A stretch of DNA of 62,245 nucleotides, taken from positions 1 to 62,245 of the forward strand of contig JAGFNJ010000005.1 in the NCBI GenBank assembly GCA_017592775.1, written 5' to 3'. The translations under genes and the position numbers were made by a program. The notes below the pieces were generated by a model. It had not been told where the DNA came from. It saw nothing but the letters and a program-made list of their open reading frames with translations, and ran no database searches. Positions 36,334 through 44,349 of this stretch are shown here, piece after piece (the stretch's first letter is position 1; each line of letters opens with the position of its first letter). This stretch comes from Candidatus Accumulibacter conexus. Lineage in GTDB: Bacteria; Pseudomonadota; Gammaproteobacteria; Burkholderiales; Rhodocyclaceae.

Positions 36334-36828
36334 TCACTCCTCGAGCAGGCTGCGCAGCATCCACGCCGTCTTCTCATGCACCTCGAGCCGCTGCGTCAGG
36401 AGGTCGGTGGTCGGCTGATCGTTCGCCGCGGTCACCACCGGCAGCAGTTCGCGCGCGGTCCGTGCCGTCGCCTCCTGCGCGGCGACGAGATGGCGAATCA
36501 TCTCCGTTGCCCGCGGCACCCCATCCACCTCGGCGATCGAGGCGATGCGGCTGAACTCGCGATAGGTGCCCGGCGCCGGGTGACCCAGCGCGCGAATCCG
36601 CTCGGCGATGACGTCGAGCGCGGTCCACTGTTCGCTGTACTGTGCCATGAACATCAGGTGCAGCGTGTTGAACATCGGGCCAGTGACGTTCCAGTGGAAA
36701 TTGTGCGTCATCAGGTAGAGGGTATAGCTGTCGGCGAGCAGTGCCGACAGGCCGTGCGCGATCTTCTCCCGATCCTCGGCGCTGATGCCGATGTTGATCG
36801 CGGGTGCGGTGGCAGTCCTGGTTTTCAT
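36334..36828 (-). CDS. dps: Dps family ferritin-like DNA-binding protein
   Basis: The 164-residue protein fits Dps: LADSYTLYLMTHNFHWNVTG followed by FNTLHLMFMAQYSEQWTALD holds the His, Asp and Glu ligands of the intersubunit ferroxidase site (H43 and H47 region, then D/E). Dps dodecamers oxidise and store iron using peroxide and protect DNA. The basic/Ala-rich N-terminus (MKTRTATAPAINIG) may bind DNA. GAGGT precedes the ATG. A long inverted repeat 172-206 bp upstream is a likely regulatory site. Confidence 0.93.
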   Translation of the reverse strand: MKTRTATAPAINIGISAEDREKIAHGLSALLADSYTLYLMTHNFHWNVTGPMFNTLHLMFMAQYSEQWTALDVIAERIRALGHPAPGTYREFSRIASIAEVDGVPRATEMIRHLVAAQEATARTARELLPVVTAANDQPTTDLLTQRLEVHEKTAWMLRSLLEE

Positions 36829-36999
36829 CGTACGACCTCCTTCAGTGAAGAATCAAGAATCCGGCCAGCGAGACGCTGGCCGCGAATGCGGCTTCCCGCA
36901 GCGGGCGCTCCGACTCCGGAAGCACCCGCTCCCTGGCTTGGGCCCCACTGCAGGGAGTTGCGGCTGCGACGCGTAACCCGATTCTAGGCACAGCCGCAA

Positions 37000-37034
37000 A
37001 ATTGATCCAATGAATTGTACCCATTGGATCAATT
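37000..37034. promoter_or_regulatory. Perfect 13-bp inverted repeat upstream of dps
   Basis: AATTGATCCAATG (37000-37012) and CATTGGATCAATT (37022-37034) are exact complements with a 9-bp spacer. The site is AT-rich in a GC-rich region. On the minus strand it overlaps a TTGACA and a TACAAT promoter-like box. It is most simply an operator controlling dps; the regulator is not identified. Confidence 0.6.
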
Positions 37035-37094
37035 GTCAAGAACTATGATGCGTGCGGCGCGACCGGCCGCTCCCGTGCGCCGCCAACGGGCGCC

Positions 37095-39161
37095 CTACTG
37101 TCGCGCCGCGGGCACCTCGCTGCGAACCGCGAAGGCCGGCACCGGTGCCGGCCAGAGACCACGGTCGCTGGCGCGTCCGCCATCGAAGACCAACCAGCTC
37201 TGGCCGCCGTAGTGCGGCAATGGCCGCGCCAGCGCGCGCAGCGCTGCCGCATCGCTGGCGGCGACCGCCAGCAGCGGGCCGCCCTCGACCGTCCATACCC
37301 GCGCCGAGCCGCGCGTTGCGTTGCCGCCCAGCGCCTGCGCCTGCTGCGGCAGACCGTTGGCGAGCAGCGCCGCATCGACCTCGGCCGACGTGCCGACGAG
37401 CATCACCGACTCGCCAGTCGCCAGCGCCGCCCGCAGGTCCGCCAGGCGGAGCGGCGCCGCCGGCCGTTCGAAGAATCGCCCGGCGACCGTCTCGGCAGCG
37501 TCGCGGAACGCTGCATCGCCGCCAACGACCACCCGGCGCGGCTTCAGCGCGCCGACCCAGCGGCGCAGGATGAGCGGCAGTTCGGCGTCCTGCAGCCGCC
37601 GCCAAGTGCGCGCTTCGGGGTCGATGCGGATGCGTTCGGGAAGGAAATCGAGGTCGAACCCGGCCAAAGTCCGCTCGCCGGTGACGTCGATCCAGCGCGT
37701 GACGCTGTTGGCGCCGCCGGCGATCTCGACCGGCAGCCTGAGCGCCAGCGCCGGGCTCCCCTGGCGCAGCGTCAGGCGCAGGCGATGACCCGACGGCGAG
37801 CGACTGGCGACGGCATCATCGACCGTGAACACCGGCAGCTGCCGCGAACTCAGCCACTGCTCGAAGACGCCGCGCAGGTCGCTGCCCGAAGCCCGCTCGA
37901 AGGCTCGCCGCAGATCGTCCCAGCTCGCGTGGCGAAAGCGGTGTGTCTGCCAGAAATCACGCAGCGCCCGGTCGAATGGCACTTCGCCGACGCGGTCACG
38001 CAACATCAGGAAGAACATCGCCGCCTTGCCATAGCCGACCGCTGCTTCAGCTCCATGCCGGCGGCTGCGGAAGTCGCGCAGCGCCGGCTGCTCGCTGGCC
38101 GGCAATGCGGCCGCGTCGCGCAGCCAGGCGAGCCGCAGGGCGTGTGCCGCCGCCGCTGAACGCTCCTCGCTGTAGGCGTAGTCGGCAAGGAAGGTGGTCA
38201 GCCCTTCGCTCCAGTTGCCCGCGCGTGCATCGACGTAGACGCCGTTGCCCCACCAGTTGTGCAGCACCTCGTGGCCGAGCGAGGTGGCGCGAATGAACGG
38301 CAGGCGCAGGACGTCGACGCCGAGGTAGGTCAGCGTCGGCATGCCGAGTCCGGTCGGCAGCGGACTGGCGACGATCGAGAAGCCGTCGTAGGGGTAGGCG
38401 CCAATGCGTGCGCCATAGCGCTCGATATAGCGTGCGCTGTCGGCAAGATAGCCATCGGCGAGTCCCGGTTCGGCGTCGAGAGCCGGCGGGAAATAGGTTC
38501 GCAGGCGCAGCGGCGAGGCGCCGGCACGTGCCAGCAGACGTTCGCGCACGCGCCAGGGGCCGGCCATCAGGTCGATGCCATCGGTGGGCCGCGTAAACGC
38601 GAACTCGGCTGCGTAGCGGTCGGCGCCGGCGCGCGGCAGCCGTTCCGCCCGCAGGCTGCCGGGGACCACTGCCCGTTGCTCGCCGGGTAGCGACAGGCGC
38701 ACCCGGTAGCTGAACAGCGCCAGCGGCGGCTGCGGGTACCAGCCGCTGCCCGCGGCGAGGAACGATCCCGCTGCTGCCGCCATTGGCGGCAGGCGCTGCA
38801 GGACCTGGCGATGGTCGCGCCCGGTTTCGGTCGCCGGCAGCGTCCCGCCGTAAGCGATGCGCACCCGCTCCACGCCGGCCGGCACGGCGATTCGCCACGA
38901 ACGCCTGCCGTCACCGGCGTCGCTGCTGCTGCCGGCAACACTCGCCGCGACGAGGAAACCAGCCGCCGCCCGCACCTCGTGCACGCTCAGCGACTCGTGC
39001 AGGGTGAACGCGAAGCTCCGCCCGCCAACCGGCAGTTCGGCGATCACCTCGAGCTGCCGCGTCGCCGGTTCGAGCGTCACTTCGAGCTCAAGGTCCGCTG
39101 CCGCCCGGGCGCCCAGCGTCAGCAGCAGCAGCGCGCCGGCAAGCCACCCGCGCGGCATCAT
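37095..39161 (-). CDS. M1-family metallopeptidase (secreted/periplasmic)
   Basis: The 688-residue protein has a signal peptide (MMPRGWLAGALLLLTLGARAAA). The zinc motif HEVLH lies at about residue 295 and the third ligand Glu in NWSEGLTTFLADY about 20 residues later, as in gluzincin M1 aminopeptidases. The usual GxMEN exopeptidase motif is replaced by GLGMPTLTYLG, so classical aminopeptidase specificity is doubtful. The C-terminal about 250 residues look beta-rich and then nucleotide-fold-like. The start overlaps the ChaN gene stop by four bases (ATGA), so the two are translationally coupled. Confidence 0.85.
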   Translation of the reverse strand: MMPRGWLAGALLLLTLGARAAADLELEVTLEPATRQLEVIAELPVGGRSFAFTLHESLSVHEVRAAAGFLVAASVAGSSSDAGDGRRSWRIAVPAGVERVRIAYGGTLPATETGRDHRQVLQRLPPMAAAAGSFLAAGSGWYPQPPLALFSYRVRLSLPGEQRAVVPGSLRAERLPRAGADRYAAEFAFTRPTDGIDLMAGPWRVRERLLARAGASPLRLRTYFPPALDAEPGLADGYLADSARYIERYGARIGAYPYDGFSIVASPLPTGLGMPTLTYLGVDVLRLPFIRATSLGHEVLHNWWGNGVYVDARAGNWSEGLTTFLADYAYSEERSAAAAHALRLAWLRDAAALPASEQPALRDFRSRRHGAEAAVGYGKAAMFFLMLRDRVGEVPFDRALRDFWQTHRFRHASWDDLRRAFERASGSDLRGVFEQWLSSRQLPVFTVDDAVASRSPSGHRLRLTLRQGSPALALRLPVEIAGGANSVTRWIDVTGERTLAGFDLDFLPERIRIDPEARTWRRLQDAELPLILRRWVGALKPRRVVVGGDAAFRDAAETVAGRFFERPAAPLRLADLRAALATGESVMLVGTSAEVDAALLANGLPQQAQALGGNATRGSARVWTVEGGPLLAVAASDAAALRALARPLPHYGGQSWLVFDGGRASDRGLWPAPVPAFAVRSEVPAARQ

Positions 39162-40366
39162 TCGGGCGGCAGACGGACGACGATCTCGAGCGTCGTTTCA
39201 CCGCGCCGGAGCCGCAGCGGCAGCCACGTTCCCGGCGCCGCCGCGCGCACCGTCGCGATCACGGCCGCTGCCTTGAGCGCCGGTCGGCCAGCGACCTCGA
39301 GCAGTTGGTCGCCCGCCATCAGCCCGCTCTTCTCCGCCAGACTGCCTGCGGTGACCGCCTGCACGCGCACGCCGCCGGCCGCGCCGGCAGTGTCTTCCAG
39401 TTGCACGCCGAGGCGTGGTGGCAGCGCTGGCAATGCCGGCTTCTGCGGCAACACGAACAGCGCGTCGGCGAGGCCCGGCTGCATCTCGCGACACGCCTCG
39501 CTCGACGCCACCGGCAACAGCGTGACCACCCGCTCGACACCCAGGGAACGCAGCTGGTGCGGCACGCCGTGGCCGTGGCGCAGGTGTCCACTCCCCATGA
39601 CGCCGACCACGAGCGCTGCCCGCCCCTCCCTCTGCCCGGACGCCAGCCGTGCCGCCAGCGCTTCGGCCATCGCGCGGTCCCAGTTCAGCTGTGCCTCGAC
39701 GAAACGGCGGAAGCCGCTGCTTTCGCGACCGCCCTGGCCATGCGCGTGCTCGCCGTAGACGCTGAACAGGAAGTCGCGATAGGCCGCGCTGGCCGGCGCT
39801 GCGCGGCCGACGCCTTCGCGTTCGTTCTCTGGGACGGCATCCCAGCCCTTGTCGCCGATCGCTCGCGTCAGACGGGAATCGACGTTGAGCGCCAGCATCG
39901 GCAGACGGTTGATGCGCGCGAACTCGAACAGCGGCAGGTAGAACGCAGCCGGAAAGCTCCAGTTCTCCTCCCATGCCGTCTGCGCCAGCAGCGCCGGCAC
40001 GCTCAGTTCGCCCGCCACCCAGCGGTCGAGCGCCGGCTGCACGCGGCGCGGAAACATCTCGAAGCCGACGACCAGTTGCGGGCGCAGCGCGTGCAGTCCG
40101 GCCAGCACCTGCGCCTGCCAGCGATGATGGTCCTCGTCGTCATGCTGTTCGCCAAGCAGCACGACGTCGGCCGCGGCGGCGCGCGCCAGCACCTCGTTGG
40201 CGGCGACACTCTCGCCATTCGCGCCGGCAATCCGCACCCAGCCGACGGGTGCGGCACAGGCGGCGCTCCGTGCTGCCGAGCCAGGCAATAGCAGCGCAAG
40301 ACCCAGGGCACCGACTACCGCCAGCAGCGAACAGAAAAGGAGCCAGCGATTACGGTCGCGCGTCAT
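39158..40366 (-). CDS. ChaN-family haem/iron-binding protein with C-terminal PDZ domain
   Basis: The 402-residue protein has an N-terminal membrane/signal segment (LLFCSLLAVVGALGLALLLPG). The ChaN domain (about 60-290) carries VVLLGEQHDDEDHHRWQ and FEMFPRRVQPALDRW, text typical of ChaN and PhuW-type haem-binding proteins. A PDZ domain (GVRVQAVTAGSLAEKSGL, GDQLLEVAGRPAL) fills the last about 90 residues. A role in iron or haem handling at the envelope is expected. I chose ATG 40366 (MTRDRNRWLLF). It is coupled to the downstream M1-type peptidase gene, so the pair may act together. Confidence 0.87.
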   Translation of the reverse strand: MTRDRNRWLLFCSLLAVVGALGLALLLPGSAARSAACAAPVGWVRIAGANGESVAANEVLARAAAADVVLLGEQHDDEDHHRWQAQVLAGLHALRPQLVVGFEMFPRRVQPALDRWVAGELSVPALLAQTAWEENWSFPAAFYLPLFEFARINRLPMLALNVDSRLTRAIGDKGWDAVPENEREGVGRAAPASAAYRDFLFSVYGEHAHGQGGRESSGFRRFVEAQLNWDRAMAEALAARLASGQREGRAALVVGVMGSGHLRHGHGVPHQLRSLGVERVVTLLPVASSEACREMQPGLADALFVLPQKPALPALPPRLGVQLEDTAGAAGGVRVQAVTAGSLAEKSGLMAGDQLLEVAGRPALKAAAVIATVRAAAPGTWLPLRLRRGETTLEIVVRLPPE

Positions 40367-40497
40367 CGGCGGCCCCGCGCCCACGGACCCTTGCTCAGCC
40401 GTTGGCAATCAAGCCCTAGCGCGACCGCCCAGCGGCGTTGGTTGCCCGCTCGCTCGGCACGCTGCGCGCCCGCGCCCAACGATGTCGTCACGGCCAT

Positions 40498-40932
40498 TCA
40501 GCCGAAACTCGGTTGCTCACCGCCTCCGCCGCCGGCAGGCATCGCGGCGCTGATGTCGTACTGCACGCCGAGGTAGTAGATCACGCGTCCCTCACGATCC
40601 AGCAGCGGGCGGATCGACAGCCGGTTGAGGAAGAGACTGCCATCCCGGCGATAGTTGCGCAGGGTCACGATGCAGGCTTCCTGCCTCGCCAGCGCCGCGC
40701 GGATCGTCGCCAGCGCCGGCTGGTCACGGTCCTCTCCCTGCAGGAAACGGCAGTTGCGGCCGACGATCTCCGCCTGCGAGTAGCCCGACATTTCCTCGAA
40801 CACCTTGTTCGCATAGACGATCGGATTGTCAGGCAGATCGGGATCGGAGAGGGTGATGCCATTGACGCAGGCATCGAGAATCTGCGTCAGCACGTAAGGG
40901 ATCAAGCCGTCGTCTTTAGCCGTCGTGAACAT
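40498..40932 (-). CDS. Short LOV (blue-light, flavin) photoreceptor protein
   Basis: The 144-residue protein is a single PAS/LOV domain with short flanks. It carries the LOV signature GRNCRFLQGEDRDQ with the photoactive cysteine at residue 61, the flavin-contacting Asn93 (NYRRDG) and Asn103 (FLNRLSI), and the signalling Gln124 (YYLGVQ). These are the residues needed for FMN binding and light-driven cysteinyl adduct formation, so it should be photoactive. No effector domain is attached, as in Pseudomonas short LOV proteins, which act as dimers through terminal helices. The ATG at 40932 fits. It is followed upstream on the same strand by an SRPBCC gene, 50 bp away. Confidence 0.92.
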   Translation of the reverse strand: MFTTAKDDGLIPYVLTQILDACVNGITLSDPDLPDNPIVYANKVFEEMSGYSQAEIVGRNCRFLQGEDRDQPALATIRAALARQEACIVTLRNYRRDGSLFLNRLSIRPLLDREGRVIYYLGVQYDISAAMPAGGGGGEQPSFG

Positions 40933-40982
40933 GGGTATCTCCCGCAAGGCAGCATGGCAAGGCAATGCACCGGCGCGCAGGG

Positions 40983-41435
40983 TCAGTCCCTGGCGAGCAT
41001 TTCCTTCTCGATGAGCAGTTTCAGGGTCTTCACCGTCCGCCGGGCACCGTCCTGCAGCGCGATCCGTACCAGCTTCTCGAACGGCCGCAGGCGTGGCTCA
41101 AGCGCTGCGATTTCGAAGCTGAAGCGGATCGTCGTCGAGGAACTGCGGTCGTCAAACTCGTAGAGCGATGAATAGGGGGCCGAGACCCCCTGGAAGCGGA
41201 CACGCTTCGGTGCTTCGAGTTCGCTCACCTCAAAGACCGATTCGGTCTTGTGCCCCTGATCGACACGCACCTGCCGCGCCTGGAAACCGGGCCGCACAGG
41301 ACCGGATGAAACTGCCTCCAGACGCAGGACTTCCGGCGACCAGCGCGGATAGTTGACGAGGAAATCGAGCGCGACGAACTGGAAAACGCGCTCGATCTCC
41401 TCGAAAACCAGAATGTCAGCCGTAGCGCCGATCAT
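40983..41435 (-). CDS. SRPBCC (START-like) fold protein
   Basis: The 150-residue protein (MIGATADILVFEEIERVFQF…) has the alternating helix/strand layout of the SRPBCC/polyketide cyclase-like family: N-terminal strand, helices around FLVNYPRWSPEV, a run of strands (KRVRFQGVSAPYSSLYEFDD, TTIRFSFEIAAL) and a long C-terminal helix (LKLLIEKEMLARD). Members bind hydrophobic ligands or act in RatA/Coq10-like roles. The ligand is unknown. It lies just upstream of the LOV gene in the same direction and may be cotranscribed. Confidence 0.75.
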   Translation of the reverse strand: MIGATADILVFEEIERVFQFVALDFLVNYPRWSPEVLRLEAVSSGPVRPGFQARQVRVDQGHKTESVFEVSELEAPKRVRFQGVSAPYSSLYEFDDRSSSTTIRFSFEIAALEPRLRPFEKLVRIALQDGARRTVKTLKLLIEKEMLARD

Positions 41436-41810
41436 TGCTCAACCCTTGCCCTCGATGCAGACCGCCCCGGGTACGCGCCGCCAGGCAGGGCAACCCGAAA
41501 CGACTGCAGTCTGCTACCCTTCAAGCGCAAAGTAAAGCGCTCAGGCGTCCTGCCGCCTGCAGTTTAGGGACTAGTCAGGGACGACACCAGTCTGCTACTC
41601 TTCATCCTCAAAGCAAACTGGGAGTTCCGACCTGATGTCTGCTGACGAAGGCGCTTCGATGACGCAGCCGGCTCTCGTACAGCGCGGCGGCGAGTTCGGC
41701 AACTGCCCGTCGGCAGCGTCCGGGTACACACGCAACACTGCCGGCCGACGTCGCTTGCCAAAGCGTGCGCGGTCGGCCGCAGTGACCAATGTCGGCCCCC
41801 GGAGAAGCAG
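41436..41810. other. 375-bp divergent intergenic region with direct repeats
   Basis: No gene is supported. It separates the minus-strand SRPBCC/LOV pair from the plus-strand FHA-EAL gene. Two near-identical 29-bp boxes (see next entry) are its only notable structure. Confidence 0.6.
41508..41617. repeat. Pair of 29-bp direct repeats in a divergent promoter region
   Basis: Boxes at 41508-41536 and 41589-41617 share AGTCTGCTACYCTTCA and then CAAAGYAAA; their starts are 81 bp apart. They could be activator sites for either flanking gene or remnants of a small element. Confidence 0.5.
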
Positions 41811-42935
41811 GTGAACGCGTTCTGGTTTCTCGAGTCGGTAGGCGCCTACGGCGCGCGCATCACGTACAACATCAGTAACCTGCCTTTCCGCATCGGTCGC
41901 GGTCCCGACAACGACCTGGTGGTCGTCGCGGCCCGCGATCTCAGCCGGTATCACGCAGTGATCACGGAAGACCTCAGCGGTCGTCTCAGGCTGACCGACC
42001 TCGACAGCACGAACGGCACTTCGGTCAACCGGCTGCGACTCGAGGGCTCCTGCCTGCTCGAGGAGAACGACATCGTGCACTTCGGCGGTGCCGAATTCCG
42101 CGTCGGCCTGCGCACGGTCGAACCGCCACGCTTCGACCAGTCGCTGACGATGCTGGCGCCGCCCGACTCGGCGTTGTCGGAACTCTTCGTTGCCAATGAG
42201 AACGAGTTTCACCAGTTGCTGGCCGGCCAGGGAATGACCGGTGCGGCGCAAGCCATTGCCGATGCCGGCAACGGGACGATCGTCGCTTACGAGTTTCTCG
42301 GCCGTGCCTGCCATCCCCAGTTGCCGGTTGCACCGCTGCCCCTCTTCAAGATCGCGCGCAGCCTGAATCTGGAGGCGGAACTCAGCCAGGCGTTCCGCGA
42401 TTTCGCGCTGACGGTGATGGCACCACGGCTGGACGGCTACACGCTCTTTGCCAACGTCCATCCCAAGGAGACCTTCAGCGCCGTCTTCCTCGCAGCGCTG
42501 CAGCAGACCCGCCAGCGCCTTCCCCGGCTTGACCTGGTGATCGAGGTACACGAAAGCGCCGTGACGGAGGCGAAGGAACTGGTCGAGCTGGCCGCCCGCC
42601 TGCGCGACATCGGCGTGCGCTTCGCCTATGATGACTTTGGCGCCGGGCAGGCACGCCTGAACGAACTCGGCCAGGCACCGGCGCATTTCGTCAAGTTCGA
42701 CATCAACCTCGTCCGCAACCTGCACCTCGCCAGCGAACGCAAGCGGCGGGTGGTGGGCGACCTCGTCAAACTCGTCCTCGACCTTGGATCGGTTCCGCTC
42801 GCCGAGGGAGTGGAATGCGCCGAAGCGGCCGCAACCTGCGGCGAGATGGGTTTCAGGCTCCTGCAGGGTTTCCACATCGGCAGACCGATCGCGGCCGACG
42901 CGTTGCCCACCATGAGCGTGCCCACCACTCCCTGA
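41811..42935 (+). CDS. FHA domain plus EAL (c-di-GMP phosphodiesterase-like) protein
   Basis: The 374-residue protein uses a GTG start after GGAG. Residues about 24-100 form an FHA domain with FRIGRGPDNDLVV, LSRYHAVI and LTDLDSTNGTSVN, which reads phosphothreonine. Residues about 150-365 resemble an EAL domain: EFLGR replaces EALLR, LFANVHP keeps the metal-site Asn, IEVHES replaces IEITE, YDDFGAGQA keeps the Asp pair, and VKFDINLV and LAEGVE keep Lys and Glu. The core acidic residues are therefore mostly present, but the first motif is atypical, so it may be an active phosphodiesterase or only a c-di-GMP sensor. A kinase partner is not adjacent. Confidence 0.87.
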   Translation: MNAFWFLESVGAYGARITYNISNLPFRIGRGPDNDLVVVAARDLSRYHAVITEDLSGRLRLTDLDSTNGTSVNRLRLEGSCLLEENDIVHFGGAEFRVGLRTVEPPRFDQSLTMLAPPDSALSELFVANENEFHQLLAGQGMTGAAQAIADAGNGTIVAYEFLGRACHPQLPVAPLPLFKIARSLNLEAELSQAFRDFALTVMAPRLDGYTLFANVHPKETFSAVFLAALQQTRQRLPRLDLVIEVHESAVTEAKELVELAARLRDIGVRFAYDDFGAGQARLNELGQAPAHFVKFDINLVRNLHLASERKRRVVGDLVKLVLDLGSVPLAEGVECAEAAATCGEMGFRLLQGFHIGRPIAADALPTMSVPTTP

Positions 42936-42944
42936 GGTCGTGGC

Positions 42945-43010
42945 GCCTCCGATTCGCTGCAGGGTGGCGAGGAACTCGTCGCGAGAAAGCCGAGATGCCG
43001 GGCGCGCTTG
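42945..43010. repeat. Dispersed repeat, copy 1
   Basis: This segment contains GAACTCGTCGCGAG and AGCCGAGATGC, closely matching the segment after hemN (58523-58590) and partly the window end (62193-62245). It is a member of a dispersed intergenic repeat. Confidence 0.55.
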
Positions 43011-43146
43011 CAGGACGCGAGCCAGGAGCTGAAACGGCGAGGAACTGGGCTTGGAGTACGCGCAGCCGGCTGCGGCCACGAGCGAGCAGCGCCGACCCCT
43101 GCAGCTTGGTACAATGCCGAATTGATCGTTCTGCAGGCGCCCGCAC

Positions 43147-44322
43147 ATGAAACGCTCCCGCTTCTCTTCCCGGAAACGCATCTCGACCGACGCCACCGAA
43201 TTGAGCCGCCTGGCGATCGGCCTTGCCGAGTCCGGCAGCAAGATGGAAGACCAGTTCTGGCAGGGTCGCCTGGTCGAACTGGTGAACAGGCTGTTCAACG
43301 ATGGCACGGAGGATGATTTCACCAGTGCGCTCGACCGTCTGTTCGACGCGCATCCGATGGCGCACGACGACCTCGCCGACATCATCGAAGCAAATGCCGA
43401 ATCCTGCGTCGTCAGACATGCCGGGCAGGACTTCGATATCCTCCTGCTTGCCGCGCCGGTGCTCGCCTGGTCGCGCTTCTCGATCCCGACCGCGGCGATC
43501 CCACGCGGCACCTTGCAGACGCTGAAAGTCCACCTGGGCGCACACGTGCTGGCAGCCGATGCGCGACTGGCGCTGGCCGACTACCTCTACAGCCCCGACC
43601 AGTTGCCGCACACGTTCGTCGACACCTGGCAAATGATGCGCCAGCTCGGCAAGGCGGCGCTGGAAGGTGGCGATCTCAACGTCGACGCGGCAGCGATGCC
43701 GGAAACCAATCGCTTCCTCTCCGACACCCGCTACCTGCTCGGCGCGGTGGCGGTGCCGCACCCGCTGCCGATCTTCCACTGGAACGAGAGCGGCAAGAGC
43801 AGCCGGGAAACGGCGCTGAAGGAGTGGCTGCGGCAGGGCGGACCGTGTTTCGAACCCCTGCTCACCGGCTGTGCCTACCAGCCGCTACTGGCCGACGCGT
43901 ACCATGCGGCCTGCCGCGCCGCCGACAGCGCCTCCCGCCCCTACTCGCTCAACGCATCGGTCGCGTTCCTGCAGGGCGCCCTCGGCCTGTCACCCGAGAA
44001 CCTGCGGGCCGTGGTCGGCGCCTTCCACGACCAACGGCTCGAGGAATTCCGCATCGGCTTTGGTCCGCGCGACAGCGACCTGATCTTTCACGGTGTCGTC
44101 TGGCCACTGCTGGGAGTCGAGGACGAGAACAGTGACATCGCCGGCGAGATCGAGACTACCCTGCGCAAGTCGGGCGTCAAGGAAGTGCTGCTCCTGGACC
44201 AGCGCTTTCCCTACGAGTTCTGCGACGACTGCGGGGCCCCGCTTTACCCGAATGCGGACGGCGAAACGGTACACGCCGAGATGCCGGAACAGAACAACAC
44301 CCCCTCGCAGACGCTGCACTGA
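43147..44322 (+). CDS. DUF2863 family protein
   Basis: The 391-residue protein matches DUF2863, a family restricted largely to Betaproteobacteria. It starts MKRSRFSSRKRISTDATELS. Characteristic text includes APVLAWSRFSIPTAAIP and GALGLSPENLRAVVGAF, and a C-terminal CDDCGAPLYPN pair of cysteines that could bind metal. No signal peptide is present. Function is unknown. Only 27 bp separate it from bioA, so it may be the first gene of the biotin transcription unit. Confidence 0.85.
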   Translation: MKRSRFSSRKRISTDATELSRLAIGLAESGSKMEDQFWQGRLVELVNRLFNDGTEDDFTSALDRLFDAHPMAHDDLADIIEANAESCVVRHAGQDFDILLLAAPVLAWSRFSIPTAAIPRGTLQTLKVHLGAHVLAADARLALADYLYSPDQLPHTFVDTWQMMRQLGKAALEGGDLNVDAAAMPETNRFLSDTRYLLGAVAVPHPLPIFHWNESGKSSRETALKEWLRQGGPCFEPLLTGCAYQPLLADAYHAACRAADSASRPYSLNASVAFLQGALGLSPENLRAVVGAFHDQRLEEFRIGFGPRDSDLIFHGVVWPLLGVEDENSDIAGEIETTLRKSGVKEVLLLDQRFPYEFCDDCGAPLYPNADGETVHAEMPEQNNTPSQTLH

Positions 44323-44349
44323 GCGCATGCCAACGGACCACCGACGCCG

